The notes: generated from the sequence alone by a model not told the origin. Positions 18,866 through 28,306 are shown, counted from the stretch's first letter. The stretch: DNA of 62,931 bases from Planctomyces sp. SH-PL62 (GCA_945905295.1 CAMDPX010000007.1:1-62931); one strand, 5' to 3'. A program made the numbers and translations.

Positions 18866-19765
18866 CTACTTGTGTGTCGGACTCATCACCCGCAGCAGCA
18901 AGTCGGCCAGAGCGCGGTGGCCGCTGTGCGAAAGGTGCAAGCCGTCGGTCGTGGCACCGGGAGTGAGCAGCACGTTGGCGAACTCGCGGCGCGGGATCAG
19001 TCGCACGGCGTGTCGGTGAGCCAGTCGACGTTGCAGGCGAGCGAATTCGTAAGCGCCGGGAATCGGTGGCACCGGCAATTCAAACAGGACGAGAGTCTGC
19101 CTCGATCTGCGGAGCTGAGCCAACAGCCGATCCAAGTCCGCTTCGATCTGCTGTGAATCTCGGCCGCTGAGCAGGTCGTTGCCGCCAATCTCGATCAGCA
19201 CGAGGCAGTCGTCGCATTCGATCTCTTCGGCCTGCCGAAAAGCGGACGCGGTGGTGGCTCCGGCTTGAGCGTGATTCCGCATCGGCACCTGCCATTCGCT
19301 CGCGAGCAAATTCGGCCAGAGAGGCTCCTGTTCGCTGGCGATGCCGGCACTCAGGGAATCGCCGATGACATGCACCTCGGCCGGAAAGGTTGCCAGCGGT
19401 GGAACGTGTAAGCGGTGCCGCTCGATCAGTTCGGCGGTGACGCTGGTAAGGAACAGGAGTTCGACGATTGGCTGGGCTCGGCGGACGATTCGCGGCCAAC
19501 GAGCTTTGTCGTCGGCTCGGAACGGCACGTTCAAGCTGACGAGTGGCGGAATCAGGCAGAGGCCATACAGCCACCACGGGAGCGGCGTCATCGACAACAG
19601 GAAGAAGATAACTCCGAGCACAGTCACCAGTCGCAGCCACTTCGCGGTTCGATGTCTCCGAAAGTGCCAGGTGGTTGCTCGACCCAGAGCGATCAACACC
19701 GCTCCGACGAAGAACGCATCTCCGCTGGAGAACAAGTACGCCGCGAACTGGTTGAGACCGCTCAT
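18866..19765 (-). CDS. SGNH/GDSL hydrolase with N-terminal membrane segment
   Basis: 299 residues from the ATG at 19765 ([24 protein letters not shown]). Residues 1-90 hold about three hydrophobic segments ([45 protein letters not shown]). The esterase domain follows: [12 protein letters not shown] (block I Ser), an AGATT block, [14 protein letters not shown] (GxND block III) and [14 protein letters not shown] with the DxxH block V. It probably acts as a lipase, thioesterase or carbohydrate esterase at the membrane. It is divergent from mnmG, with 44 bp between the starts, which must hold both promoters. Confidence 0.82.
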   Translation of the reverse strand: MSGLNQFAAYLFSSGDAFFVGAVLIALGRATTWHFRRHRTAKWLRLVTVLGVIFFLLSMTPLPWWLYGLCLIPPLVSLNVPFRADDKARWPRIVRRAQPIVELLFLTSVTAELIERHRLHVPPLATFPAEVHVIGDSLSAGIASEQEPLWPNLLASEWQVPMRNHAQAGATTASAFRQAEEIECDDCLVLIEIGGNDLLSGRDSQQIEADLDRLLAQLRRSRQTLVLFELPVPPIPGAYEFARLQRRLAHRHAVRLIPRREFANVLLTPGATTDGLHLSHSGHRALADLLLRVMSPTHK

Positions 19766-19809
19766 GCCGATATGATCCCGCCTCGAATTTCCGAACGCGA
19801 GAGCAAGCA

Positions 19810-21675
19810 ATGAGCGATGTGATCTACGATTTTGATGTGGTGGTGATCGGAGCCGGACATGCCGGTTGCGAAGCGGCGTTGGCGGCGGCTCGGCTGGGGG
19901 CGAAGACGGCGTTGCTGACGATGAGCTGCGACATGGTCGCCGCAATGAGCTGCAATCCGGCCATCGGCGGCGTCGCAAAAGGACAGATCGTCCGCGAGAT
20001 CGACGCACTCGGCGGTGATATGGGGCGGATCATCGACGAGGCCGGCATCCAGTTTCGGATGCTCAATCAGACCAAAGGTCCGGCGATGCACAGCCCGCGG
20101 GCTCAGGCTGACAAGAAGGCGTACCAGTTCGCGATGAAGTGGCGCGTCGAGCAGCAAGAGAACTTGACGCTGCGGCAAGAGGTCGTCGAGGGCCTGGACT
20201 GCTCGGCCGAAAGCCGTGAGCCGATGGCCGATGGCCGTTATCTCAACCACATTCAAGCCGTCCGCGTCAAAGGGGGAGCAATCTACCGCGCCCAAGCCGT
20301 CGTCATTACGACGGGCACGTTCCTGCAAGCGATTATGCACACCGGCGAAGCGAAAGCGTCCGGCGGCAGGGCAGGGGAGGGGACAACGTCCGGGTTGTCA
20401 CACACTCTGAACGAACTCGGCTTTGAGCTGCGGCGATTCAAGACCGGCACGCCGTGCCGGATCAACGGACGCACGATTGATTTCTCGGTCACTCAGGAAC
20501 AGCCGGGGGACGCCGAGCCGCAGCCGTTTTCGTTTCTGACGGAGGCGATTACTCAGCCGCAGATGTCTTGTCATCTGACGGAGACGAACGAGCGGGTTCA
20601 CGACCTCATTCGAGCCAACTTGCATCGGGCACCGATGTATTCGGGACAGATTCAATCGACTGGACCGCGTTACTGTCCGAGCATCGAAGACAAAGTCGTG
20701 CGATTCGCCGACAAGACTGCTCACCACATCTTCTTGGAGCCGGAAGGCCGCCACACCTGCGAGTACTACTGCAACGGAATCTCCACCAGCTTGCCGCGCG
20801 ACGTGCAGGAGGAGTTGGTCCATTTAATTCCCGGCCTCGAACGGGCGGAGATCATGCGCTACGGATACGCAGTTGAGTACGACTTCGCTCCGCCAACGCA
20901 GTTGCACGCGACGCTCGAAACGAAGCGGGTCGAGGGGCTGTATTTCGCGGGCCAGATCAACGGGACAACCGGCTACGAAGAGGCGGCCGGGCAGGGATTG
21001 CTCGCTGGGGCCAATGCGGCGTTGAAGATTGCCAAACAACCGGCGCTGATTCTCGACCGCAGCCAAGCGTATCTCGGCGTGATGATTGACGACCTCGTCA
21101 CGAAGGGGGTCGATGAGCCCTACCGCATGTTTACTTCGCGAGCCGAATATCGTTTGCTCCTGCGACACGACAACGCTGATCGGCGGCTGACGCCGATTGG
21201 TGCTCGCGTCGGGCTGGCGTCGGGCGAGCGGGTTCGCCGCTGGGAAGCTCACGAAGCGGCGATTGCGGTGGCTTCCGAGTTGGCAGTCAAGAAGTTTCAC
21301 GAAGGACACAGCCTCGAAGAATGGCTCCGCCGGCCATTGACCGAATGGGGCGACGTCTGCGAGTTCAGTGAAGAAGCACGGTCATTGAATCTGCCGCCGC
21401 TCGCCGCGAAGCAACTCTCGATCGAGGCCAAGTACGCCGGTTACATCCGCCGTCAGACCGCGACGATCGAACGTCAGGAGCAAGTCGACACTGTCCGCAT
21501 CCCAGACGCCTTCGACTTCCATGCCTGCCCACAACTCCGCGCCGAAGCGAAAGAGAAATTCACTCGCGTCCGCCCGCGGCATGTCGGTCAAGCGAGTCGG
21601 ATCAGTGGGATCACTCCCGCCGATCTCGCGGTGTTGATGCTGTATCTGACTGAGCCGACGCGAATGGCGACGTAG
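19810..21675 (+). CDS. mnmG: tRNA uridine-5-carboxymethylaminomethyl modification enzyme MnmG (GidA)
   Basis: A 621-residue FAD-dependent enzyme that with MnmE modifies U34 of tRNAs. The FAD motif [30 protein letters not shown] is at the N-terminus. Also seen are [36 protein letters not shown], the PS2 motif [13 protein letters not shown], and the C-terminal helical domain with KYAGYIRRQ near residue 540. Residues about 133-146 ([14 protein letters not shown]) are encoded by a stretch 27/29 identical to an intergenic repeat at 47202-47230 and look like a small insertion. Otherwise length and order are normal. Confidence 0.95.
   Translation: MSDVIYDFDVVVIGAGHAGCEAALAAARLGAKTALLTMSCDMVAAMSCNPAIGGVAKGQIVREIDALGGDMGRIIDEAGIQFRMLNQTKGPAMHSPRAQADKKAYQFAMKWRVEQQENLTLRQEVVEGLDCSAESREPMADGRYLNHIQAVRVKGGAIYRAQAVVITTGTFLQAIMHTGEAKASGGRAGEGTTSGLSHTLNELGFELRRFKTGTPCRINGRTIDFSVTQEQPGDAEPQPFSFLTEAITQPQMSCHLTETNERVHDLIRANLHRAPMYSGQIQSTGPRYCPSIEDKVVRFADKTAHHIFLEPEGRHTCEYYCNGISTSLPRDVQEELVHLIPGLERAEIMRYGYAVEYDFAPPTQLHATLETKRVEGLYFAGQINGTTGYEEAAGQGLLAGANAALKIAKQPALILDRSQAYLGVMIDDLVTKGVDEPYRMFTSRAEYRLLLRHDNADRRLTPIGARVGLASGERVRRWEAHEAAIAVASELAVKKFHEGHSLEEWLRRPLTEWGDVCEFSEEARSLNLPPLAAKQLSIEAKYAGYIRRQTATIERQEQVDTVRIPDAFDFHACPQLRAEAKEKFTRVRPRHVGQASRISGITPADLAVLMLYLTEPTRMAT
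20219..20247. repeat. Dispersed 29-nt repeat inside mnmG
   Basis: AGCCGATGGCCGATGGCCGT and the following 9 nt match 47202-47230 at 27 of 29 positions. Here it is translated in frame as part of MnmG; the other copy is intergenic. Confidence 0.6.
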
Positions 21676-22080
21676 TTAAAGTAGACGAGTCACTCCGTGA
21701 CTCGAATCGAGTCACGGAGTGACTCGTCTACAATGTGCGGCTCTGCGGCAGGGTTTGCTGGACTCGACAAAGTGCGTTGGGTTGAGCGACTTTGTGGCTT
21801 CCTCACACCGGGGGTTTTGAGTCGGAAAACGCCTGTTGACACGATTTCAAAGAATAGTCAACAATCGCCGCCGTGCTAAAGCTGGTAGCTTGGCTCAATG
21901 CGAACGACCCAGATAACCGATAAGCCAGATAATCGATAAGACAGTTAAGCTCGCGAAAGTTTGCCAGCAACGTTCGCCATCGTCAGCACTGCGAAGGACA
22001 AGGAAGTCTCACCGCATCCGACCGGCTCTCAGAGGACTGAGACATCAGGCGGATCGGCCAGTCAAAAGGATGGATGCCTG
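21676..22080. other. Intergenic region between mnmG and the response regulator
   Basis: About 400 bp without a gene. It holds the palindrome at 21681-21731, a TTGACA at 21836-21841 with only a weak -10 downstream, an inverted pair GTTGAC/GTCAAC (21835-21840 and 21857-21862) and an imperfect tandem repeat of AGATAACCGATAAGCC near 21912-21942. The promoter of the two-component pair is probably here; the TTGACA is the only candidate I can point to. Confidence 0.4.
21681..21731. repeat. Palindromic element PAL-K after mnmG
   Basis: Perfect 25-bp arms with a 1-nt loop, starting GTAGACGAGTCACTCCGTGA. Each arm contains the hairpin GAGTCAC-TCC-GTGACTC. It starts 5 bp after the mnmG stop and could double as its terminator, although no U-tract follows. 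Confidence 0.88.
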
Positions 22081-22662
22081 ATGAAAACCGTGTTTACCAC
22101 CGGCGAAGCCGCCAAAATTTGCAAGGTGAGTCAGCAGACGATCATTCGCTGCTTCGACTCCGGCCAGTTGCGAGGATTTCGCGTCCCCGGTTCGCGGTTC
22201 CGCCGCATCCCGCGCGACATTCTGTATCGCTTTATGAAAGAGAACGGCATCCCCACCGATGCCCTCGAAAGCGGTCGCCGCAAGGCTCTGATCGTCGATG
22301 ACGACGAGGAACTTGTGGAACTGATCCGCGATGCCCTCGAAGCGGACGGCCGCTTCGAGATTCGCGTGGCCAACAACGGCTTCGATGCCGGCATGATGGT
22401 CCGCGAATATCACCCCGACGTGATCGTGTTGGACGTGATGCTGCCGGACATCAACGGCAAGGAAGTCTGCCAGCGAGTCCGCAGCGACAACTCATTGGAC
22501 GACGTGAAGATCATCTGCATCAGCGGCATGGTCGAGCAGGATAAGATCGAAGACCTGAAAGCCAACGGCGCGAACGAGTTCATGCAGAAGCCGTTCGAGG
22601 TGGAAAACCTCATCGAACGCATCTGCCTGCTGCTGGACGTCGAGCCGGTCGCAGTGAAATAG
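22081..22662 (+). CDS. Response regulator with N-terminal excisionase-type helix-turn-helix
   Basis: 193 residues from the ATG at 22081. Residues 1-60 form an excisionase/MerR-like winged helix (FTTGEAAKICKVSQQTIIRCFDSGQLRGFRVPGSRFRRIPRDILYRFMKENGI). Residues 68-190 form a receiver: ALIVDDDEELVELI (acidic pocket), DVIVLDVMLPDINGKEV (phospho-acceptor Asp), CISGM and MQKPF (switch Lys). The DNA-binding domain precedes the receiver, opposite to OmpR/NarL-type regulators. The histidine kinase lies 125 bp downstream on the same strand, beyond a terminator, and is the likely cognate kinase. Confidence 0.88.
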   Translation: MKTVFTTGEAAKICKVSQQTIIRCFDSGQLRGFRVPGSRFRRIPRDILYRFMKENGIPTDALESGRRKALIVDDDEELVELIRDALEADGRFEIRVANNGFDAGMMVREYHPDVIVLDVMLPDINGKEVCQRVRSDNSLDDVKIICISGMVEQDKIEDLKANGANEFMQKPFEVENLIERICLLLDVEPVAVK

Positions 22663-22702
22663 ATTTGAAATTTGAGATTTGAAATTTGAGATTAGCGATT
22701 AC

Positions 22703-22740
22703 AAACCCGGCCTCGGTTTCGAGGCCGGGTTTTCTTTTTT
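22703..22740 (+). terminator. Rho-independent terminator after the response regulator
   Basis: Stem AAACCCGGCCTC (22703-22714) and GAGGCCGGGTTT (22721-22732) with a 6-nt loop, followed by TCTTTTTT. It separates the regulator from the kinase and may attenuate rather than abolish read-through. Confidence 0.85.
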
Positions 22741-22744
22741 GGAG

Positions 22745-22764
22745 TGCGGGGATTCATCCCCGCT
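22745..22764. repeat. Short hairpin upstream of the kinase start
   Basis: GCGGGGATTCATCCCCGC forms a hairpin about 25 bp before the GTG start of the kinase. It looks like one half of a palindromic element of the kind found elsewhere in the window. Confidence 0.5.
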
Positions 22765-22787
22765 TTGGATTTTCCGAGGCGAGTATC

Positions 22788-23504
22788 GTGTCCGAGCCCC
22801 CCGACATCTCGACCTCGGACGCTTTCCTGCGAGCGAAACTCGAAGCCCTCGCCGAATTCGCAGCTGGTGCCGGTCACGAGATCAACAACCCGGTCGCTAC
22901 GATCGTCGGCCGAGCTGAGCTGCTCCTCAAAGGCGAAAGCAATCCGGAGCGTCGGCAGGCTCTGCTGACCATCGGAGCACAGGCCCTCCGCATTCGCGAC
23001 ATGATCGGCGACTTGATGGTCTTCGCTAGGCCGCCGAAGCCGGAGCCTAAATCGCTGAATCTGGCGGAAGTCGTGGACGACGTCGTTCGCAAGTTGGACG
23101 AATCCCTGCGAGCGAAATCACTGACCGTTGTTCGGGCCGGCGAGACATCGGTGCCGATATTCGCGGACCCGGTGCAGTTGCGAGTGGTCATCAGCAATCT
23201 GTTGCTCAATAGCCTGAATGCTTCGGTGGCCGGTGGTTCGATCACCGTCGAGTGTGCCGGTCTTGAAGCTGATTCGCGGCGTGCGGCGGCACTCGTCGTG
23301 CGGGATCGGGGAGTCGGGCTCTCAGCCATCGAACGGGAACACCTCTTCGATCCGTTCTTTTCCGGCCGACAAGCTGGACGCGGCTTGGGTTTCGGGCTCT
23401 GCAAATGCTGGCGGATCGTCGAACTGCACGGCGGGCAAATCGACTGCGAATCGTCGGCAGAAAATGGCACGACTTTCCGAGTCACCTGGCCTGCGGTTGC
23501 CTGA
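22788..23504 (+). CDS. Sensor-less histidine kinase
   Basis: 238 residues from GTG at 22788, with GAGG 8 nt upstream; the longer open frame would begin inside the terminator hairpin. HisKA: AGAGHEINNPVATIVGRAELLL with the phospho-accepting His near residue 31. HATPase_c: N box RVVISNLLLNSLNAS, G1 VVRDRGVGL, F-type FDPFFSGRQ and G2 GRGLGFGLCKCWRIVELHGG. There is no transmembrane or sensory domain, so input probably comes from a partner protein or through the cytosol. HEINNP rather than HELRTP is typical of NtrB/HisKA_4-like kinases. Confidence 0.87.
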   Translation: MSEPPDISTSDAFLRAKLEALAEFAAGAGHEINNPVATIVGRAELLLKGESNPERRQALLTIGAQALRIRDMIGDLMVFARPPKPEPKSLNLAEVVDDVVRKLDESLRAKSLTVVRAGETSVPIFADPVQLRVVISNLLLNSLNASVAGGSITVECAGLEADSRRAAALVVRDRGVGLSAIEREHLFDPFFSGRQAGRGLGFGLCKCWRIVELHGGQIDCESSAENGTTFRVTWPAVA

Positions 23505-23841
23505 GTTGCCGGGTTGCGTCAACGTTGCCGATCAGGCAAGAGCCAAGACGTATGAGTGTCGTGCGAGATCGCGACGATCTCACGCCCCCCACCGGCCTTG
23601 TGCCGGTGGCTCGTTGGCCTTTGCACTACTCGCTTGCCGATCAATCCTTTGAGTAGTGCGCATCAGCCGAATCGCGCTTGCGACCGGTTAGGGACGATCA
23701 AACACAACCGGACGCTAGTGCCGCAGATCAGAAATAGCCTTCCGTGGAGAGTTTCAGGCTCCATGACAGTTCAATTGCGATCTGTGGCAAAAGCGCGTTC
23801 CGGCTGATGGGACAATGACAATTCAGAATCAGGACCGACTC
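23505..23841. other. Intergenic region with a PAL-F half-element
   Basis: About 335 bp without a convincing gene. A half copy of the element at 57070-57182 lies at 23588-23655: the CACCGGC/GCCGGTG hairpin, then a GGCCTTTGCACTACT stretch and a reverse AGTAGTGC. CTAGTGCCGC near 23714 matches the end of the IS630-like element at the right edge, but only over 10 bp. Confidence 0.5.
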
Positions 23842-24858
23842 ATGACCGCTCGACTGCAAGGGATCTTTACGCCGAATCTCGTTCCGCTCGATTGCCGCGG
23901 CGACATCAACGAGCCAGAACTGCGGCGGTACATCGACTGGCTGATCGCCAAAGGCGTGCATGGGCTGTATCCGAACGGCTCGACCGGCGAATTCACCCGG
24001 TTCACGGTCGAGGAACGGCGGCGGATCATCGAGATCGTCGCCGACCAAACCCGCGGCCGAGTTCCCATCCTAGCTGGTGCGGCCGAGGCCAACGTCAAAG
24101 AGACGATCAGAGCCTGCGAGCACTACCACGAACTCGGCTGCCGAGCGGTCGCGATCGTGGCCCCCTTCTACTACAAGCTCAGCCCCGCGTCGGTGTATGC
24201 GTACTTCAAAGAGATCGCCAAGAACACGCCGATCGACGTGACGCTTTACAACATCCCGATGTTCGCCAGCCCGATCGACGTGCCGACTGTGCGACGGCTC
24301 GCCGACGAATGCGAGAAGGTCGTTGCGATCAAGGATAGTTCCGGCGACATCGTCCACATGATCCGCATGATTCAAGCGGTCCGCCCGAACCGCCCCGAGT
24401 TCGCCTTCATGACCGGCTGGGACGCGGCCCTGATGCCGATGCTGCTGATCGGCTGCGACGGCGGCACCAATGCGTCGTCGGGAGTCGTGCCGGAAGTGAC
24501 TCGATTGCTCTACGACCTGACGCTCAGCGGCCGGCTCGATGAAGCTCGGCAGGTGCAGTTCGATCTCGTGACGCTGTTTGACACGATGATCTACTCGGCC
24601 GAGTTCCCCAACGGCTTCCGAGCGGCTGTCGATCTGCGCGGATTCAACATGGGCATTGGCCGGCAACCGCAGTCGGATCAGCAAGTGACTGACCTCGTCA
24701 CCCTGAGCAAGACGCTGCAATGTATGCTGTCGCAACACGGCTTCACGGACGAACCGATCGGCGGTTGCCCGACGTCCGGTGGCGACCTGAAGACTCAGGA
24801 CGTGAGTGCCATCGTGCAGACGGTTGTTGCCGAACTGAAGCGCCGCGGGGTGGTGTGA
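23842..24858 (+). CDS. Dihydrodipicolinate synthase family lyase
   Basis: 338 residues from the ATG at 23842 ([17 protein letters not shown]), with AGGA 7 nt upstream; an ATG nine codons earlier is possible. A class I aldolase TIM barrel with [13 protein letters not shown] near residue 45 (pyruvate carboxylate binding), [13 protein letters not shown] with the conserved Tyr near residue 135, and [14 protein letters not shown] with the Schiff-base Lys near residue 163. The family includes DHDPS, N-acetylneuraminate lyase and sugar-acid aldolases. The extended C-terminus and isolation from lysine genes make a sugar-acid or sialic-acid aldolase as likely as DapA; the substrate is not determined. 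Confidence 0.85.
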   Translation: MTARLQGIFTPNLVPLDCRGDINEPELRRYIDWLIAKGVHGLYPNGSTGEFTRFTVEERRRIIEIVADQTRGRVPILAGAAEANVKETIRACEHYHELGCRAVAIVAPFYYKLSPASVYAYFKEIAKNTPIDVTLYNIPMFASPIDVPTVRRLADECEKVVAIKDSSGDIVHMIRMIQAVRPNRPEFAFMTGWDAALMPMLLIGCDGGTNASSGVVPEVTRLLYDLTLSGRLDEARQVQFDLVTLFDTMIYSAEFPNGFRAAVDLRGFNMGIGRQPQSDQQVTDLVTLSKTLQCMLSQHGFTDEPIGGCPTSGGDLKTQDVSAIVQTVVAELKRRGVV

Positions 24859-24871
24859 TTTTCACCGCTCG

Positions 24872-24933
24872 CGCTCGTAGTGACCCGATTTATCGGGTCG
24901 CTCTCGACCCCATAAATGGGGTCACTACAAGCG
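24872..24933. repeat. Palindromic element PAL-D between convergent genes
   Basis: 29-bp arms with three mismatches. The left arm holds GACCCGATTTATCGGGTC and the right arm GACCCCATAAATGGGGTC, each a perfect 8-bp hairpin. A second copy lies at 29066-29137. It lies 13 bp after the lyase stop. Confidence 0.88.
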
Positions 24934-24952
24934 AACGTCTCAAAAACAAAAA

Positions 24953-25056
24953 CACCTGGTCGCGACATCCTGTCGGCCAGGCGTTTTCATGGAGAATGCG
25001 GACGCACTCGCATTCCCGCTCTCAATCAGGCGATCTTCCGTGATCGCCATTCTCCG
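24953..25056. repeat. Additional hairpins before mraZ stop
   Basis: A stem CCTGGTC...GGCCAGG followed by CGTTTT near 24956-24986 could terminate plus-strand transcription. Then two hairpins, GAATGCG/CGCATTC (24994-25015) and GGCGATC/GATCGCC (25029-25048), are framed by GGAGAATG and CATTCTCC, giving another palindromic element at about 24990-25056. Confidence 0.6.
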
Positions 25057-25096
25057 CAGCCCGGTTAGCCAGCGGAATTTCCTAGTGGATCCTCAA

Positions 25097-25588
25097 TCAA
25101 GCTGATGGCGGTGTGATTCGGGCGAACGCGGCTTGGGCAAACTCATCAAAGTGGGCGGCGTGTTGTTTCTCGAACTCCGTCCACAGGGCCTTGTCCCAGA
25201 TCTCCGCGTGGTCTCGAACTCCCAGCAGTATCACTTCCCGTTGCAACTTGGCGTGGGCGGCCAATCGCTCCGGAAGGCGGATGCGTCCCTGACCATCGAA
25301 CTCGACTTTCTCTGCTCGGGGGAAAAAGAACCGTTCGTATTTGAGAACCTCGGCTCGCGTGGAAGAACTGGAATCCATCCGTTGAGCCAGCTTCTCGAAA
25401 TCGACTGGGGCATACACCACCAGCGATTGATCGTCTCCAGGTCCGACGAAAAGGTGGGTCACACCATTCTCGTCACTGCCATTTCCTGAGTTGCCATTTC
25501 TTAAACTGAACGCTTCGCGAAGTTGCTTGGGGACTGCGATCCGGCTCTTGTCGTCCACCGTTCGTTCGTAGGTGCCGGTGAGGGCCAT
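25097..25588 (-). CDS. mraZ: MraZ, AbrB-fold transcriptional regulator
   Basis: 163 residues with two MraZ (SpoVT-AbrB) domains. The first is MALTGTYERTVDDKSRIAVPKQLREAF at residues 1-30 and the second is KVEFDGQGRIRLPERLAAHAKL near residue 95, each with the DxKGRxxxP-type motif. A Ser/Gly/Asn-rich loop (RNGNSGNGSDENGV) lengthens the first domain. In most bacteria mraZ heads the division and cell wall cluster and represses it; here no rsmH, ftsL, ftsI or mur gene follows. The genes around it are a lyase, convergent, and a glycosyltransferase. Planctomycetes lack FtsZ, so an altered regulon is likely. Confidence 0.9.
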   Translation of the reverse strand: MALTGTYERTVDDKSRIAVPKQLREAFSLRNGNSGNGSDENGVTHLFVGPGDDQSLVVYAPVDFEKLAQRMDSSSSTRAEVLKYERFFFPRAEKVEFDGQGRIRLPERLAAHAKLQREVILLGVRDHAEIWDKALWTEFEKQHAAHFDEFAQAAFARITPPSA

Positions 25589-25766
25589 CTAATCACCATT
25601 TTTCCCCACAACCAACCACGCGGCCCCAATATCCTCGCCGAGCCTCAAACCGTCAAGCATCATTTCCCACGTGAGCACACTTCCGCGCACGGCCATCGAC
25701 GCAGGTCCAATCGCGGTCATCAATTGCCGATTTAGAAGATTTTTTTTGAAGCCATTCGCAGCGAGG

Positions 25767-26921
25767 TCAGCGACCATCGACTTCGACCAAGCGGGCATAG
25801 AGTTGCTCGTAAGCGGACACCATTCGGTCCATCGTAAACAGCTTTTGGACAGCGAGTTGCGCCGCTGATCGGACCCTCGACGAAAGTTCGGGAGAGGTGA
25901 GGATCGATTCGATTTGCCGCTCTAATTCGGTTGCCGAACCGGGGGTGACGAGCAGTCCGGTCTCGCCATCTCGAATGAGCTCTTCGGTCCCTTCCACGCG
26001 GCTCACCACTACCGGTAGCCCCGCGGCCATCGCCTCCAACACGATGTTGGGCATCCCCTCCCACAACGAGGGGAGTGCCAGGAGGTCGGCGGCCTTGAGT
26101 AGCTCCGGGACATCCGGTCTCCAACCAACGATCCGGATACGATTCCCGACTCCTCGCTTCGCGCCCCAATCGTCCATCGACACCCTCAGCGAGCCGTCGC
26201 CGACAAACAGGAGTTGCCAATCGGGATGTCGCTCAAGCAGATGAGCGAACGCTTCCAACAAGTTGAACGGAGCCTTCTGGGGATCGAGCCGGCCGACAAA
26301 CAGCACCAACGGGGCCGCCGATAAACCCAAGCTGGAGCGATCGACCGCCACCGCATTGGCGAAGCGTTCGAAGTCGACGGCGTTCGGGATGACGCTGATC
26401 TTGGATGGTTTAAGTCCAGACAAGCGAATCGAGAACTCGGCCACCGCTTGGCTGACACACACGTTGTGATCGACAAGCCCCTGAGTCAGCCGATCCAACC
26501 ACAACGGGACACGGCTGCGACGCTCGGCCACACGAATCCCACAAACGACACGCGGTACTCCGGCCCGCCAAGCCGCCAAGCGTCCCACGAAATTGGCGTG
26601 AAACAGAAAGCACTGCACCAGAGCGGGCGAGAACGACTTCAACTCCGCAGCCAGCCGCGAAATGACTCCCAGGTGGCGAACGTTCTTCGCACCGAAGCAG
26701 ATGACCGGAATCTCGGCGGCTTGCAGGCGTGCGACCAACGCTCCGGGACCGGACAGGCAATAGACTCGTGGATCCCAGCGGAGTCGGTCCAATCGGGTCA
26801 CGAGTTCGACGAACATTCGCTCGGCACCACCGACGTCGAGATCGGTGATGCAGAACGCAATTCGGATCGGTGGCGAACATTCGCCGGAGCCATTCGTAGG
26901 CAATACGATCCCGTCCGTCAT
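25767..26921 (-). CDS. Glycosyltransferase family 4
   Basis: A 384-residue GT-B enzyme. The N-terminal domain has IAFCITDLDVGGAERMFVELV near residue 20, the glycine-rich acceptor loop of GT4. The C-terminal half has SVIPNAVDFERF, VLFVGRLDPQKAPFNLLEAF, IVGWRPDVPELLKAADLLALPSLWEGMPNIVLEAMAAGLPVV (donor binding with EX7E) and GETGLLVTPG. It is divergent from queA, from which a PAL-A element separates it. The product is unknown. It probably transfers a nucleotide-activated sugar for surface polysaccharide; the nearby genes give no specific pathway. Confidence 0.9.
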   Translation of the reverse strand: MTDGIVLPTNGSGECSPPIRIAFCITDLDVGGAERMFVELVTRLDRLRWDPRVYCLSGPGALVARLQAAEIPVICFGAKNVRHLGVISRLAAELKSFSPALVQCFLFHANFVGRLAAWRAGVPRVVCGIRVAERRSRVPLWLDRLTQGLVDHNVCVSQAVAEFSIRLSGLKPSKISVIPNAVDFERFANAVAVDRSSLGLSAAPLVLFVGRLDPQKAPFNLLEAFAHLLERHPDWQLLFVGDGSLRVSMDDWGAKRGVGNRIRIVGWRPDVPELLKAADLLALPSLWEGMPNIVLEAMAAGLPVVVSRVEGTEELIRDGETGLLVTPGSATELERQIESILTSPELSSRVRSAAQLAVQKLFTMDRMVSAYEQLYARLVEVDGR

Positions 26922-26945
26922 GCAATGTCCTTCAACCTGAAAGAC

Positions 26946-27034
26946 AGGCGAGCGGGGTGGCGTCAGCCCCCTGGTGGTCCGATATCAGCACCAAGACCGG
27001 GGGGCTGATCCGCCGCGGCGGACCCCGCTCGCCT
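26946..27034. repeat. Palindromic element PAL-A between divergent glycosyltransferase and queA
   Basis: The left arm (26946-26975) and right arm (26996-27034) match the 29-bp consensus, but in the right arm CGCCG is replaced by TCCGCCGCGGCGGA, a 14-nt perfect palindrome also present (one base changed) at 41581-41594. It lies in a divergent promoter region, 35 bp before the queA start. Confidence 0.85.
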
Positions 27035-27069
27035 GGAACAACAATTCGAGACCATACGAGCAAAACGGC

Positions 27070-28224
27070 ATGTCGAGCGAGTCCATTTCCCAATCGTCCA
27101 CGGTCTCACCAAACGCAGGCCGTTCGTTCGACGACGTGTCTTTGTACGACTACGAATTGCCGGAAGAGTTGATCGCCAAGGAGCCTCTGCCGGAACGGGA
27201 TGCTTCTCGGCTGCTAGTGCTCGATCGGCAGACGGGCGCGATCCAGCATCGTGGGATTCGTGATCTGGCAGACCTGCTTCGGCCGGGTGATTGCTTGGTG
27301 CTTAATGATACGCGAGTGTTGCCCGCTCGGCTGATTGGCCAGCGAGCGAGTACCGGCGGCAAATGGGAAGGTCTGTATCTCGGACAGGCGGAGAACGGTG
27401 ATTGGCGGCTGATTGGCCAGACGCGCGGCTATCTCAAACCGGGTGAGCAAGTCGTGTTGATTCCGCTCGGACACGATCCGCCGAGTGCTCCGGAATCGCT
27501 GCACCTGACGCTGATCGACCGCGAACCGGATGGCGTTTGGCGAATGCGGCCGGAGCCGGTAGGTGACACGCTCGCGTTGCTTCAGCAGTTCGGGACGATG
27601 CCGCTGCCGCCGTACATGCAACGGAAGGTGGCGACCGATTCGGACAGGCAGCGGTATCAGACGACCTACGCCAGCCAGCCAGGCTCGGTCGCGGCTCCGA
27701 CTGCCGGGTTGCACCTGACGGAGTCGCTGTTGGCAGACATCGAAGTTCGAGGCATCCGAATCGTGCGCGTGACTCTGCACGTCGGGCTGGGGACGTTTCG
27801 GCCAATCTCGGCGACATCACTCGGCGAGCACCTGATGCACTCGGAGTGGTGCGAAATCGGCGAACCGGCGGTGCAGACGATTCTCGAGACTCGCGAACGA
27901 GGCGGGCGAATCGTGGCCGTCGGAACGACTTCGGTTCGCACGCTCGAAACGGCGGCAGCGGACGGTCAATTGCGTCCGTGGCGAGGGACCACCTCAATCT
28001 TTATTCGCCCTCCGTACCAGTTTCGCGCGGTCGATGGGTTGCTGACCAATTTTCATTTGCCGCGTTCGACGTTGTTTGTGCTGGTCTCGGCGTTCGCGGG
28101 ACTTGAGCACATTCAAGCGGCGTATGCGGCGGCGATTCGCGAACGATATCGCTTCTACAGCTACGGCGACGCGATGCTGATGCTGCCCGATTCGGCGGCG
28201 AGCTCCGTCGGCAGCCAGTTGTGA
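27070..28224 (+). CDS. queA: S-adenosylmethionine:tRNA ribosyltransferase-isomerase QueA
   Basis: 384 residues from the ATG at 27070; the upstream open frame runs back through the PAL-A palindrome. It makes epoxyqueuosine from preQ1-tRNA. Motifs are YDYELPEELIAKEPLPERDASRLLVL at the N-terminus, LVLNDTRVLPARL, FGTMPLPPYMQR, RYQTTYASQPGSVAAPTAGLHLTESLL, HVGLGTFRPI, the TTSVRTLETA motif and LTNFHLPRSTLFVLVSAFAG. An Arg/Gln-rich extension of about 20 residues precedes the conserved start. It is not clustered with tgt. Identification is firm. Confidence 0.95.
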   Translation: MSSESISQSSTVSPNAGRSFDDVSLYDYELPEELIAKEPLPERDASRLLVLDRQTGAIQHRGIRDLADLLRPGDCLVLNDTRVLPARLIGQRASTGGKWEGLYLGQAENGDWRLIGQTRGYLKPGEQVVLIPLGHDPPSAPESLHLTLIDREPDGVWRMRPEPVGDTLALLQQFGTMPLPPYMQRKVATDSDRQRYQTTYASQPGSVAAPTAGLHLTESLLADIEVRGIRIVRVTLHVGLGTFRPISATSLGEHLMHSEWCEIGEPAVQTILETRERGGRIVAVGTTSVRTLETAAADGQLRPWRGTTSIFIRPPYQFRAVDGLLTNFHLPRSTLFVLVSAFAGLEHIQAAYAAAIRERYRFYSYGDAMLMLPDSAASSVGSQL

Positions 28225-28306
28225 AGATGACAATTTCCGGGAGCCGTTGTAGAACGTCCGGTGCCCAGAGTTTTCTCCTGCCGAGTTCGGTTCGCCGATC
28301 ACTGAT

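Noticed and set aside
21681-21731. Interpreting the mnmG-distal palindrome as a simple terminator
   Set aside because: The stem is long and perfect, but there is no U-tract on either strand and it shares the TCC-loop design of the mobile palindromes, so a terminator role is only secondary.
22686-22787. Upstream ATG start for the histidine kinase
   Set aside because: That stretch includes the terminator hairpin and has no kinase homology. GTG at 22788 with GAGG 8 nt upstream is preferred.
23713-23722. CTAGTGCCGC as a remnant of the IS630-like end
   Set aside because: Only 10 bp agree with the element end at 62784-62793 and the following bases differ, so this is not enough to call an insertion.
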